DNA from: Hemicentrotus pulcherrimus
Taxonomy: Eukaryota; Echinodermata; Echinoidea; Camarodonta; Strongylocentrotidae
Reading direction: 5' to 3'
Assembly: GCA_003118195.1 (NCBI GenBank)
Contig: BEXV01000009.1
Coordinates: forward strand, 83,216-147,215
DNA length: 64,000 nucleotides
In this document: piece after piece, positions 39,401 to 51,199 of the stretch
Position numbering within the stretch: the first letter of the stretch is position 1
Layout: every line of letters begins with the position of its first letter
Position numbers and translations under genes: made by a program
The notes under the pieces: model-generated
What the model saw: the letters and a program-made list of their open reading frames with translations, nothing else
Told to the model about the DNA's origin: nothing
Database searches by the model: none

Positions 39401-41250
39401 CCTTGTGTCAATATTATCAACGCTTCACTTACTCGGAGCGATAAGGGTTGTTTGCATACAGCTATAATGCGTGTGATATCGATTTGTAATTACACGATAT
39501 CAATAACATTTCTATAGAAGCTTTATGCGTTTTTTTTTCTTCAGAAGGTCATTTGATTAGATATTTATCCTTGTGATTTACATGTGTTGTTTTCTATTTA
39601 TTACACTTTTTTTCTTTGTATAATATTTATTAAACTTCATTGATGTACCTCAATAATCTGTTTATAAACATATAAATCGTATAAATGCAATGTAACAAAT
39701 CAATATTCTGTTTGCAAACATATATATATATCATATACATTAATTTACACTGCAGCGTAGCAAAAGGAAGGAAAATTATATACAGAAGAAAACTCTTTTT
39801 TCTTCTTGTAATAACATGACACATAATGCATAAAGTAAATAATATAATGTACCATGATACATCCAAAGATTTAGATATATATAACGTAATATAGCAATTT
39901 TCTAAATAGATTATAACTCATGCTATACAAAATAGGAATATGAGTTACATAGAATGCGATAGATAATCGGTTCGCCTAAAAAAAATGGTGTAATATATAG
40001 TACCTATACATAATATATGCGACCTACTGTACAATTAAACCAAATACATAAGATGTAAATGTTTGCCTTGTCTATATAGGGTGGTCATTACCGTAACATT
40101 GTTACACTTCAAATCCACATAAACTTCATATAATATCATTTCACACATTTGTACTGCAATCATGATTATGGTAAAACAACATTCCCTCGATCTTGAGTAT
40201 GTAGGTACCTAGTTTAGCTTACCCGTGGTCGCAGAACAATAATAATGGTATGGTAGACCAATTGTAAAAGATGATTACTAGGATGTAATCGTGCAAAAGA
40301 CGTAGTTTGTGCAAATATTACAAACAAATTTCTTTTTTATTTGATTTATTTCTGCATTTTATGAGTTGTAATAAAAAAAAAAAAACAAAGAATATGTGAA
40401 CGTAAGGTAAAATACAAAATATACATACAATGATCACTTTATGTCAAAATGTTTTTTTCTCAATATAATAACGAAACTTAATATTTCTATTACATATCAT
40501 TATAAATTTAGAGTATTATCCAAACTATCAGTTGAAAAAGTGCAGGAGACCGCAATCATAAGCGTAGCTTGATTAGGATGGCGGCCTCATTTACAAATAA
40601 AACTAGTAACTTCATGATACGACACGGATTTTCTTCCTCGTCTTTTTTCGCCACAGATTATCTCGAAAATTGAATCGGTATTAGATGTGAACACACTTAT
40701 TCCAGATGAGTTTTAAAAAGTTTCAAAGGGCAATCCAACCTATTCGCAACTTCATCCTGTAAAATTGCTTTTTAATTTTGCTGTTCAAAGTTCCTATCTG
40801 AACCAAATATTTAGTTATAAGGGAAGATAATTACAGCTTAGATGGCAGCCCTACCTTTGAAATATGTTCGTTTGTATGAAGCAGAAATAAGAGAAACAGA
40901 ATGGTGTCATGGCTAAATAAAATGGATTGATAATAGGGTAGTAATGAATTCTTTAAATATCAGATAACTCACCCTATATGTAAATCTCATATTGGCAATT
41001 CAATCAGTGAATTGTGACGTAGTCACGGACAACTCTCCCATGTGCCGAGTATAAAAATATCATCATTTTCTATATTTTTTTTCTGCATAAAAGGGTTCTT
41101 CCTTGGGGTACTACTCAATTAATATATTATGGATAGCATATTAATTTAGGCCCGCTAAAAAGTTAAATACCCTCATTGGTCATAAATGTTGAAAAAGTGA
41201 CATTTTTTTCATTTTATGTGTTGAAACTAATGGGAAAGTAGTCCAGCATT
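36480..41250. other. Intergenic, no supported gene
   Basis: AT-rich sequence upstream of the PDE11-like gene. There is a short C/T-rich patch at about 37900-38030, and an open frame at 38069-38329 that ends at a splice-donor-like GTAAGAG (38281). I do not recognise its peptide and found no partner exon. 39.5-40.5 kb is extremely AT-rich with TATATA runs. Confidence 0.6.
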
Positions 41251-41251
41251 T

Positions 41252-41620
41252 ATGTCATGGTGACATTGTCATATACAACCAATATGAAGCGCCCAGACGT
41301 ATGTGAATTCAGCTATTACAAATTCATAATTTTCTTATTGTTTGTCCGATTTCATTCAATCTTTCACCAGTTTGTTTCTCTGATTTTGCTTGCTTTCTTT
41401 AAATCAGAGTAGTTGTTGGATTTTCTTGTAAGATAACATGTCATGGTAACATTATTATACAACCAATATGAAGCGCCATTACGTATGTGAATTTATTACA
41501 AATTCATAATTTGTTTTTATCGTTTGTCCGATTTCATTCAATCTTTCACCAGTTTGTTTCTTTGATTTTGTGTGCTTTCTTTAAATTCGAGTAGTTGTCG
41601 GATTTTCTTGTTAGATAACA
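41252..41620. repeat. 186-bp tandem duplication
   Basis: Two copies (41252-41437 and 41438 to about 41620). Each runs from ATGTCATGG through ACAACCAATATGAAGCGCC, GTTTGTCCGATTTCATTCAA and AGTAGTTGT. Differences are scattered substitutions and small indels, suggesting an old local duplication. Confidence 0.92.
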
Positions 41621-43363
41621 TTTTAACTATGACCTGATAGAGTTATCCAGGTTAACCGGTACATATAAATAACTAAATTAATGCAGGTGTTTTATCTGCA
41701 ACGCATTGAAGATCACAGTGGTCGCTGCTTATTACTGTGTTAAGATAGTTATAAATGTATCATCTTCCATCAAAAGGTCGAATGAATGAGACGTAAGCAG
41801 GATAAAAATAACCGCAAGTAAATACAGATTTAAGAGAGGTGATTGATATACAGTTGTCCTTGTTTAGATATAACATTTATAATGACACCTTTCGTGCTGT
41901 GATTATACGTGCACGTAAGAAATATATTTAGAAGAGGGGTGCAAGACACATTTTCTGACTTGAAAGTGGCATCGAACATTAGATAACACTGATTCATTTG
42001 TATATGAATTTGATTTTTGAATACTTGTCATATCTGCAATACTACTAGTAATAGTTAGTATTAGTTTAAGAAGCCACACAGATTGGAAGTTCATACTTAT
42101 TGTTATTACCTTATGATATCTTTCGATAAAAGTTACAGTTTCATTTTTATAAGGATATCATATAAATTGGTATGTTTTCTAAAATAAGATTCTACAATTG
42201 TCTAAATATTGTACCGCGCCTAAAAATCTAGAGTAGAGTATTACAAACAGGAAAACGACATCCTGATTGATCATTTAGATATAATGCGTGAAGAGCACAA
42301 CATGCTACAAAATGAAAAGCGACCTTGATCAAAAGCAATACAGTAATAAGCTATTAGAAGCGTTTAAAAAAGACAGAATTTTTTATAAAAATAGGCTTCT
42401 GTTTCACTCGCTTTATTCTCTACCGGTTCTACATTCTAAATTTCATATCAATGACATACATCATCGGCTGATCATGCAATCCCAAATGAACAGGTAGATA
42501 ATTACATATATTTTGGTTTTGTATTATATTGTCTCTTTCTTTTCTAATGTACCGACCCTAACAAAATGGCTCAACATTAAGAAAAATGATTGCATTTCCC
42601 ACTCCCACGACTCTCCCTTTTAATGCAAAGCAATGAGTTGCACTTCCCATTTCCCTTTACCATTTTTTTCTCGAAAGCTCGGTTCGAAAGACAGCGCATT
42701 AGAATAAATAAAATTAGAATTCAATCTCGTACTAACATCTACATTTTAATGACTAATAAATGTTCTTGTACGTGGATGCCTTAATATTAGGCCTAATACG
42801 CATATTACCTTACTCTTTTTCTACGGATACCCCGCAACTACGAATGTATCATTATCATAGTGGGCGTATTATTAAGGTTAAAAAACGCTTTCAGCATCAT
42901 CCGAGGAAATAAGGACATTGTGGAAAAGCGATTTCTTCTCCCCCCCCCCCCCCCTCAATCTTCCCTTGCTCATTCTAATCCTCTGGCTTTCCCGACCACA
43001 TCTTCTTGTGTTTCTACCTCAAGCCAGCAACCTGTTGGTGTATTTGACCTTTAAATAAGCGATGACCCTTTCATCATGGGCGCAGCCATGAAGCAATCAC
43101 ATCCCTGGGAATGTCTGCAGGGAGATTGTCCGCCATTGGCTTGCCATCAACTAGCTGAGATGTTGAAGAAGAAGGGAAAAAAAAGGATCATCTCAATCTC
43201 GAATGAATATGTGTGCTAAACCAAACATGAGTTCGTTTCGGGTCAATGTGGATTATTGCGCGGAAAATGGCCATAGATAAGATCATGTATATGACATCTT
43301 AGAAGTGAAAATGCATGGTATTCGGTAATGTTATTCGAGTTGTGGTAGTTGTACAATTTGTGT

Positions 43364-43686
43364 CATCCCACTTATATAAATACTCACTATTAAGTAAGTA
43401 TCGCTCTACTTCGAAATGACTGAAATGGAGTAATCATCTCGTTTTGTTGTTGTTGCTTTGAATATGCAACATATCGCTTTCCTCGCTAATTAAACCAGTC
43501 AGTTCGGGTTTCGATTTATTTTTCTTCATCTCACTTATATAAATACTCACGAATAACTATATATCGCTCCCCTTCGAAATGACTGAAATGGAGTAATCAT
43601 CTCGTTTTGTTGTTGTTGCTTTGAATATGCAGCATATCGCTTTCCAATTAAACTATTCAGTTCGGGTTTCGATTGTTTTTTCTCTT
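43364..43686. repeat. 163-bp tandem duplication
   Basis: Two copies (43364-43526 and 43527 to about 43686). Each contains CACTTATATAAATACTCAC near its start, GAAATGACTGAAATGGAGTA, a GTT repeat, and TTCGGGTTTCGATT near its end. The copies are highly similar over the central 70 bp, so the duplication is fairly recent. Each carries a TATATAAA word, which may be incidental. Confidence 0.93.
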
Positions 43687-43895
43687 CGAAACCCAGTATT
43701 GAAAGTCACCAATTATAACCCACACACATTTCATATCCAAATCCCTAATTTCATATTTCCGTTATTCTACTGATAGAAATAATGGTATTTTGGTTATACT
43801 TCTAAACGCATTGTCAGGCATTTCATGCGTTTTAACAATAATTTTTCTCGTTATTTTGTTTTGAAATAATGTTTCTTTGCATTGTATATCTGCAG

Positions 43896-44150
43896 CAGGA
43901 CGGGTCTGTTTTTCGCAATATCGATCGCACGGTATGGATGCCAAGATATACAGACATACGATGCCCGTTATCGATACAAGCGATCGATTTGAAGGACAGG
44001 GACGTGCCAGAGGCAAAAAGGTCTCATTTTCTGAAAATGTTCGACTTCTCTGATTTTCCTGTACCCTTTCTCATGGGCTTTAAGCAAATGGCAGAAAACC
44101 TCAGCTTCAAGGTGGAGAACACTTTTCGTCTTACTGAGAGGGTAGATTAA
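43896..44150 (+). CDS. Possible terminal coding exon, unrecognised protein
   Basis: An 84-codon open segment follows an acceptor-like TTTCTTTGCATTGTATATCTGCAG (ending 43895) and closes with TAA at 44148. The peptide is of mixed, protein-like composition (for example VWMPRYTDIRCP, EAKRSHFLKMFDFSDFPVP, FKQMAENLSFKVE). I do not recognise it with confidence. No upstream exon, signal peptide or polyadenylation signal could be tied to it, and open frames of this length do occur by chance here. It could be the last exon of a plus-strand gene, a relic, or noise. Confidence 0.25.
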   Translation, partial: QDGSVFRNIDRTVWMPRYTDIRCPLSIQAIDLKDRDVPEAKRSHFLKMFDFSDFPVPFLMGFKQMAENLSFKVENTFRLTERVD

Positions 44151-44329
44151 GATGAAAAATAGGCTTTATCCTTTTGATTAATTTTGTACAGGTTACTTTG
44201 ATGACGAGGCCTTTCGGCACGCATTCACTTAAGCTTTTGTAAATGGGAATACAAAGTGTTGCCAAATATAAAAAAAAACTAAAAGTTAATAGAAAGACAG
44301 TTTGATCACATTAGCGTAACTAGGAGTGT

Positions 44330-45550
44330 GTTTAAGTTTCTTTGTGTTGACACACTGTGGCGCATGCTCGTTGTGGTTTTCTTTCACAGTGGATCATACT
44401 GAAGCAGGGTGCACATCCAGAGTACAAACACAGTGTATAAACCTTGCATGAAATGTGTTTTCAATCCATTCCTTTGTCACAGTCATAGTGTATGACTGTA
44501 CAAAATGTGAACACATGGTGAATATGAATGTTAACACATTGTGCACATATTGCGCCATTATAAAAGAACACGAAGCGATGCAACGTGTACAAACATTGTG
44601 GAATAATATTATAAACATTGTTGGATCGCTGTCACACTATGATTGTGAAGAATTTATTTTCTGTGTAGTTACAGTGTGTGACAGTGTGTGTAATATAGAA
44701 CATATACCACGTGAGTACAGTGTTAACACAGTGTGTACACGCTGAGAAGGTATTCACGTCCTTTTCGGCTGTCATCCTAAGATTCATACACTTCAATTTT
44801 CTGTAGCCACAGTGGTAGCCCTCTCTCACGTCATACAGCATAAATGTGAAGACAGTGGCAACACATTTGCAACACTATGATTGTTCAAATACTTGTGTCG
44901 TCACGCTATATTGTATAAATTGTGATTATCTTTATAGACAGAGTGGGTCACACCGTGTCAATATTAATACAAAAGAGTGAAAACGGTTCGTAGCCGTGTT
45001 CATAGTCCTTACTTTGGTCACACTATGATGCTTGGACTTTGAGATATTCCACAGTGGTTCACATTGTGTAGCATATTGTCCACATAGTGTCAACATTATG
45101 TGAACACAGTGTCACACATTGCGAACACTATAAAAGTGTTCAAAATTCTTTCTGAAGACCCACTGTGATGGAAAGAAACTTTGATTCTCCACGTCAAAAG
45201 TGGAACACACTGTGTCCAATAATGTATGAACACAGTTTGGATAGAGTGTCAACACAGTGGTAAAATAATGCAAATCAACATTGGGTCCCACATTGTCAAC
45301 ACTGTGCAAACGTTTGAAATCTTTTCTTTGGTCGCACTACTCTGATTTATACTGATTCTCTGAAGCCACAAACGGTAACTTTATGTCACATATAGTTTAT
45401 GTATCTGAATAAAGAGTACATTGTGTATAACTTTTTAAACAATAGTATTCAAGACTTATGAGTAGAGTTTGAATACAGTGACAGTATGCTTAGTGACAAC
45501 ACTGTGAAAGTTTTCTTAATCCTTTCTAATGTCAGATAAGGTGTAACACT
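44330..45550. repeat. Degenerate satellite of CACAGTGTG / TCACACTATG words
   Basis: About 1.2 kb is saturated with ACAGTGTG, CACACTGTG, AACACAGTG and TCACACTATGAT words. Landmarks such as CTTTGGTCACACTATGAT recur at about 44472, 44629, 44895, 45015 and 45328, so the unit is variable, roughly 120-190 bp, and very diverged. A recurrent order can be seen: TTTCTTTGGTCACACTATGA, then TGATTCTCTGTAGCCACAGTGG, then GTGAACACAGTGTCAACA, then a TTCAAAATCTTT-like run. Short ORFs on both strands with many C, H, T and V residues are artefacts of the repeat. Confidence 0.75.
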
Positions 45551-45559
45551 GTTCCATCG

Positions 45560-48390
45560 CGTATTTATCCAGCATATCATAATCATATATCTCAGCGTTG
45601 GAGTAATATTATTGATGACAAAATGATTGATATGCCTGAAAATAAAAATGAAAATAATGAGAAGAGGAGGCTTTCCCCGTGAGGCCTTAAATCAGGAATA
45701 ATCGATTGATCCAACCAACCTGTCCCTCCGAGTTTCGATCGGTTGACAGATTTCTCTCGCCTAAGCTTCTTAAACTGGAACGCATAAACCCCTTAACGAG
45801 AGAGAGGCATTTCCCTGATCACATCAAGGGATGAAAAATCACGCTGGGGAAGAAAAAAACTTGTTGACTGTCTCTTCAAATGCACATCCATATGAAATAG
45901 TGCGACAGAAAAGTGCACAGCTAAGATGAAAGGTCGAAATGATCAGTCTCCGAGTGACTGCGGTTTAAGGAGAGTAACATTTCCAATTTAGGATATCAAA
46001 TTTCTAGAGATTCTGCAAATATTATTTCGTTAAGGGAAATTTCAGCGTATCCAATGTTGCTATTCTACCCAAAGCTAAAGGTTAACATTATTGAAATATT
46101 CGTTTTTAAGCCACCCTATTTATCAGAATGTACGCATGAAAATTTCCTAACGGAATTTTTGTAACATTAGTACCGAATCGTAGGACAAAAAACAACTTGT
46201 CTGGCATGTTTTATGATATTTGATGTATATGAAAACAAATGACCTCTAATAGTTCCTTGAGGAAACAGCCAATGCTCATATTGGTGGAATAATACCGTCG
46301 ATTGTTGGGACATGTTCTAATCTCTAGGTGGATAGCGTCTCTAAAGTCCATTTACTGTTAAATATTCATGTATCCAATAATGATAAAAGTTATCACACGT
46401 GCACTATATCATCTTGCCTAAAGATATCATGTAGGATGAAACAGAATTGCCTGCAATAGTTTGTTTATGTCGAGTCGCGATTTTGACAACACCCTGTTCA
46501 CGACTGACTTGACATCTCCTGAAGACCACACCCTGCCACCCATCATTACTCAGCTTACCTCCACTTGGAAGACGACATCTTTTCACGCAAAATGAACAAG
46601 AGCACAACATAAGCACTTACCTTCAGTCTCTCTGGACAGAGAATCGATTGCTACAAGACAGTATCCATAACCCTCACTTGAGCAAGATTTGACAAGCGAT
46701 ACATGGCTATGACCTTGGAAGAATACGATGTATCAAGATTTGGTGACATTATAGCACTGGGATTGCTGATTTTTATGGTGAAGGATACATGCACGAATCT
46801 GTTTCTTAGTACATGGTTTCCTAGATACATAGGATGGATTACAGTGTTGCCAATGTGAGGTTCGGTTCCTTCTGCGGATAACCATCGCCACATTACTGAA
46901 GTTTTGACCCCTTATTGTCTATTGCGTAGCTGTTGCATCTTTACTATAAAGTAATAAGCTTGCAAATTTTCATATTTGCAATGTCAGGTGCATGTCACTG
47001 TATTAACGTTGATGACGAACTATATTGAAAATTATTAATCAACGACAAACAAAAAAAAAAGATCACCAAATTCGTCCCGGCGAAAAGGAATCAAATCACC
47101 CAAAGGAACGGTTTACGTTGACACAGGACTGGCAATAATTTTCAATCTATATCGATGAATTATTTTGGTAGGACAGAGAATGATTGATTTTTTTAAAATT
47201 TTTTTTTACTGCATTTGCATATTACCATCATAAAAAAAATATATTAACAACATAGAGCAAGCAACAAATTATTGTCATTTACTTACCATTTCCAGCATGA
47301 ATGTAGCAATGTAAATCATGTTGAAAGAAAATGATATGAATCGAACAGAAAATATGTAGAAATAAATTAAGGATTTCCTTTCTTCAGTGAAAAACATCCT
47401 TAGAAAGATAAAGAATTCGTAAAAATAGAATTATGTCATGAACTCTGAAATGCACAGGAAGCAATCGGCTGGTATAGCGTGAGAGATGATAAATTGTTCA
47501 GCAATATTACTGGTACCAAAATAGCTGTCCATTATCTCATATTTCTCGGATAGTCCTTGTAACTCTATATCTCCTACGCTATGCCATTACTCATTACTTT
47601 TATTTTCACTTTCAGTTTTTTGTTATTTTTTGTTTACATAAATTATTATAGATTTAGTTGCATTAACTTCGATGACATGATCTATATTCCGTTTGTTAGA
47701 TCATTATTAAAATGTAAACAAAAGGAACTAATGAGTCGTTTTAGTTATGTTTATACTGGCATAATGATATCACTAAGTGAGCATTATGTTGTTGTGTTGC
47801 TGAAGCACGCGATTTGGAGCATGTCAAAACGAAACTCATGAGACACACCTAGAGTGATATGTATCTATACTGAAGCGCTGTTTGCCAGTATCAGATAAGA
47901 ATAAAATCATCAGGTCATCGATATGCAATCATGCCGAATAATTAACACGTTGCAATGTTTGTATCTAGAGATTGAACAATGAACTGTATGATATGAAGAC
48001 ATGGTAATAGCGATTGTTATTTTTTATATTTTATTCAGAAATATTCATCGGAGCCCGAAGGATGAGTTGTACAAAATTATCACAAAAGTATTTTACATGA
48101 TAGAATAATATATTAATCTTAATCATAACAGTGTGAGTGAACATAGATTTATATTCGTTCGATTATGCATTTGTGGATGGCACTTGAAAGTGATACAATC
48201 ATGACACGTGAGTCTATTTCTCACTTTTCCTTCCTTATCCTTTCTTCTTTCTCTTGCGCTTAGAAACATTGTATTAAGCGCATTATAAATGTAATGTATT
48301 ATTATTATTAATATTATTATTATTACTGAATGTAATTTTAACTACATAGGTAAAGTATGATGTAATATGAGGGATGACATGTATGTCTGA
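45560..48390. other. Intergenic, no supported gene
   Basis: AT-rich. On the minus strand, 46900-46550 holds a 72-codon open segment bounded by acceptor-like and donor-like signals (CTTCAG; GTGAGG near 46677). Further donor-like GTAAGT and GTAAGC words lie at about 46623 and 46562. I do not recognise the peptides and treat them as weak candidates only. Confidence 0.5.
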
Positions 48391-48394
48391 AAAT

Positions 48395-48600
48395 ACCACC
48401 CAAGATAGCTCAGTGGTAGAGCAGTGGTCTCAAAACAGAGAGGTCACGGGTTGGTAAGGCATTTATCCTCATTTCCAAGGCCCTCGGAGAGGACTTAAAG
48501 CCGTCCGTCCCCTGGTTGCTTACTTACTAGCAGTGACATGCTTTCTTAGCAGACAGGTATAACAATCACCAACCAAAATAACAATATAATACAAAAAAAC
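48395..48600 (+). mobile_element. tRNA-derived SINE, decayed
   Basis: Begins with a tRNA-like head: GATAGCTCAGTGGTAGAGC, with an A box TAGCTCAGTGG at 48406-48416. The expected B box region reads GAGGTCACGGGTTGGTAAGG, which looks like GGGTTCGANTCC with several bases lost, so internal pol III promotion is probably broken. The body (TTTATCCTCATTTCC, CTCGGAGAGGACTTAAAGCC) resembles a conserved central domain I associate with SINEs of deuterostomes and molluscs. The element ends in an A-rich tail near 48570-48600. Confidence 0.8.
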
Positions 48601-49613
48601 TAATAATTAATCAACCAAGAAAACAAAGTCGCCAATACTAACGTTTTTATGCTAAACTAATTTCGGCTAAAAAAATTGTTTTTATTTAATTAATTCATAG
48701 CTTTTTAAACTATTTTAGAAATAATTAATATTTCATAACCAATGAAGATTTTGGAGGGAAAAAAAAGCATTTCCTTCTCCTTACTAGCAACTATTTGGAT
48801 GGAATATCTGAAGATGCGAGCAAAGATCAGTAAAAGCTTTGACATGCCTTGTTAGATACAACACATGATATCTTATTTATATCAGAAAATCAGCTAGGAA
48901 ACACGTTTTAAGACAAAAAATAAGGAAAATATCTCACACTTTAATGCCTTGGTATATAATGATACCCATCACAATGAAAGTACGATCTTAGAATGGGAAA
49001 CAAAACAGGTAAAACTAAATGATATTGTTTCAAAACATGTTTACTGTTTACAACAATTCGCAATGATTTGTTTGCACTTCCTGTGAGTTTCTAGTGCATG
49101 TCCTTCTACATCCTTAATGGAAATCCAACCATCCTATGACCTGCTTAACACAATTCTTTCATTTCTAATCTTTCTTCCTGATTTCAAAAGTCATCCCTGT
49201 TATTGTACCCATCGAAACACAATTTCATCACTTCTCGGCTAGCATCTTCGCTGTTTGAGGGATTCTTCGGGAATTTAGGTGGCCCTTAGCCACTTGTGTC
49301 GCGATTTGTGGGTAGCAAATGATCAGCAAAACACTTTGAGAAATACCACACACTCAAAAGCTAACGTTTGCTGTTAGGCAGCTTAAGTTCTCAAGGAAAA
49401 ATATCGATGCGTAAATGTTAAAGTTTAAATTGTTTTACCGTCTCTTTGCTACCCAAATTTTCCTGTAAGATTGCTGTCTGAACTAAGAACTTCACAGGAA
49501 TACAATATTTCGATATTCATCTAAATTAAAAAATAATGTATGTTAACCGGTGAATATTCCCAAGATGTTTGTGTTAATCCATATCCTTGTACTTTGTGCT
49601 ACATAACCTCTGA

Positions 49614-49700
49614 TGTTCATTCATTCATTTATTCGTTCATTTATTTTTTCTCTCAAGGTGGGCGGTGGGGGGTGGGGGCTCCTTCGCAGCAAAAACTGAG
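49614..49700 (-). mobile_element. Possible LINE 3' tail
   Basis: Read on the minus strand, this is a block containing GCGAAGGAGCCCCC, then CACCTTGAGAGAAAAAATAA, then ATGAA/TGAA repeats. That is the layout of a non-LTR retrotransposon 3' end with a short-repeat tail. The AT-rich sequence at 49700-50300 would be upstream body or 3' UTR, but no coding relic is recognisable. Confidence 0.4.
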
Positions 49701-50350
49701 TTCCATCATAAAAATATTTTACATCAAAAAATGCTTTTGAAATATCAACATCAAATTAGAAAACGAAAATTGATATCAGGAAATAATACAGAATTAAACA
49801 TTAAAATCATTAAGAATAATTACACGGAATATTAGACACATAGAATATAATTACAAAATGAAATATATGAAATATAATAAAAGGAACAAATTTTTTTTAT
49901 TTTTTTTATTGTATACATTTTTAAAAGGGATTAAAATGAAAGGCATGAGGCTAGGCTACATAATTTAGGCACTTCAATGCACTTTAAAATCGTTTAAAGA
50001 ACATAAACACATAATTGTAAAACAAACAGAATTAACACGTTAATACTCAAGGACAGTGAATGTGGATGAAAGTAGAACGAAAGTAGGAGAGGGAGAGGGA
50101 CATCAATCTTTTTCCGTTGGCTAGGATGTAGATAACTATTGCGTTTTATAAAATAAAAAATCATTCAACGAGAGTTTATCGATATGGATTTAAAATTATC
50201 GCATGACAAACATGAAACAAACACTTTATCAATACTATTCCAAAATGTTTCCATTTAATAATACATTGTTTAAAAAGCGTTTTTTACTGCAGATTTACGA
50301 TTTAACCCTCTGATAAGAATGAAAGAGGTACACTCATCTATTCCTGGCGT

Positions 50351-51193
50351 TGGTCACATCCCGCCGTGCGTGTTTTTAGTCCGTACGGTTTTTTGGGAGG
50401 CCACGGCCACCACGTTTTCTGAGAACGTAGGGAGGAAGTGGCAAAGGCAGGGAGTGAGTACCGGCAACGCGCGTCACACGCACTGTGTAAGTACGTGGAC
50501 CGCACGCCACGCCTGGTCGTGAACGGTTGCGCGCATCGTACGTTGCGCACTTGGTGAGTGCGTTGTACGTGCTTACAACGTGCCTACAACGTACGGACTC
50601 CGTGCGGTTGCCACGTTATCGTACGGAGGCTGTACTTACAAGTGCTGCTCACGTACGGTGTCCTTACTCACTCGCATGTTGTAAGTGCGTGCACGTGCGA
50701 AAAACTCGGTGTATATATAGGACGACATTCCGATGTTCTCCAGAAGTCCCAGCTGTTGCTGCCTCAAGATGCAACCCAGTCCACCGAAGAGACTATATAC
50801 TGCATAAATCAGTGCGAGCAACGTGCGTTGTAAGTGCCTACTCGGTACGGTCCACATGAGTTCTGCGTGCTCATTGGATAGCTGAACTGGGGAAGTGGCG
50901 AGTAAGCACGGACCACGCACTTATCACGTGCGCCTTTAAAAGACGCACGGAGTCAGTGCGTTGTGCGCTCGTTGTCAGTACCGGGCACGCACGTCACACG
51001 CACTGGGGTGAATCGGTAGCCTGAACGCAGCCCGAACGCAGCGAAAGTTCCTCGTGCACTAAAAGTGCTACGGTGTGTCTGCGTGCTCCCAAATCCGTAC
51101 GGAAGCGGTACTCATCACGTACGGATACCCAAATTTGACACACGTTTTTGCACATAGACAGCACGCACTTGCAAGTACGGCGGGATGTGACCA
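50351..51193. mobile_element. CpG-rich foldback MITE, 843 bp
   Basis: Terminal inverted repeats TGGTCACATCCCGCCGT (50351-50367) and its exact complement (51177-51193). The interior is dense in CpG and made of CGTACGG/CCGTACG, GTAAGTGCGT and CACGCAC words in both orientations, within AT-rich flanks. Overlapping open frames on both strands simply reflect few stop codons in this composition. No transposase is encoded. It is similar in construction to the 18.1-kb element, and both have a GGTCACA word near the terminus, but the terminal sequences otherwise differ. Confidence 0.82.
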
Positions 51194-51199
51194 CCGCAT

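Noticed and set aside
44394..45309. Cysteine/histidine-rich open frames that could suggest zinc-binding peptides
   Set aside because: The C and H codons come from TGT and CAC/CAT in the CACAGTGTG satellite; there is no regular C2H2 spacing.
48400..48475. Functional tRNA gene
   Set aside because: The A box is present but the B box is broken, no cloverleaf closes, and a SINE body follows.
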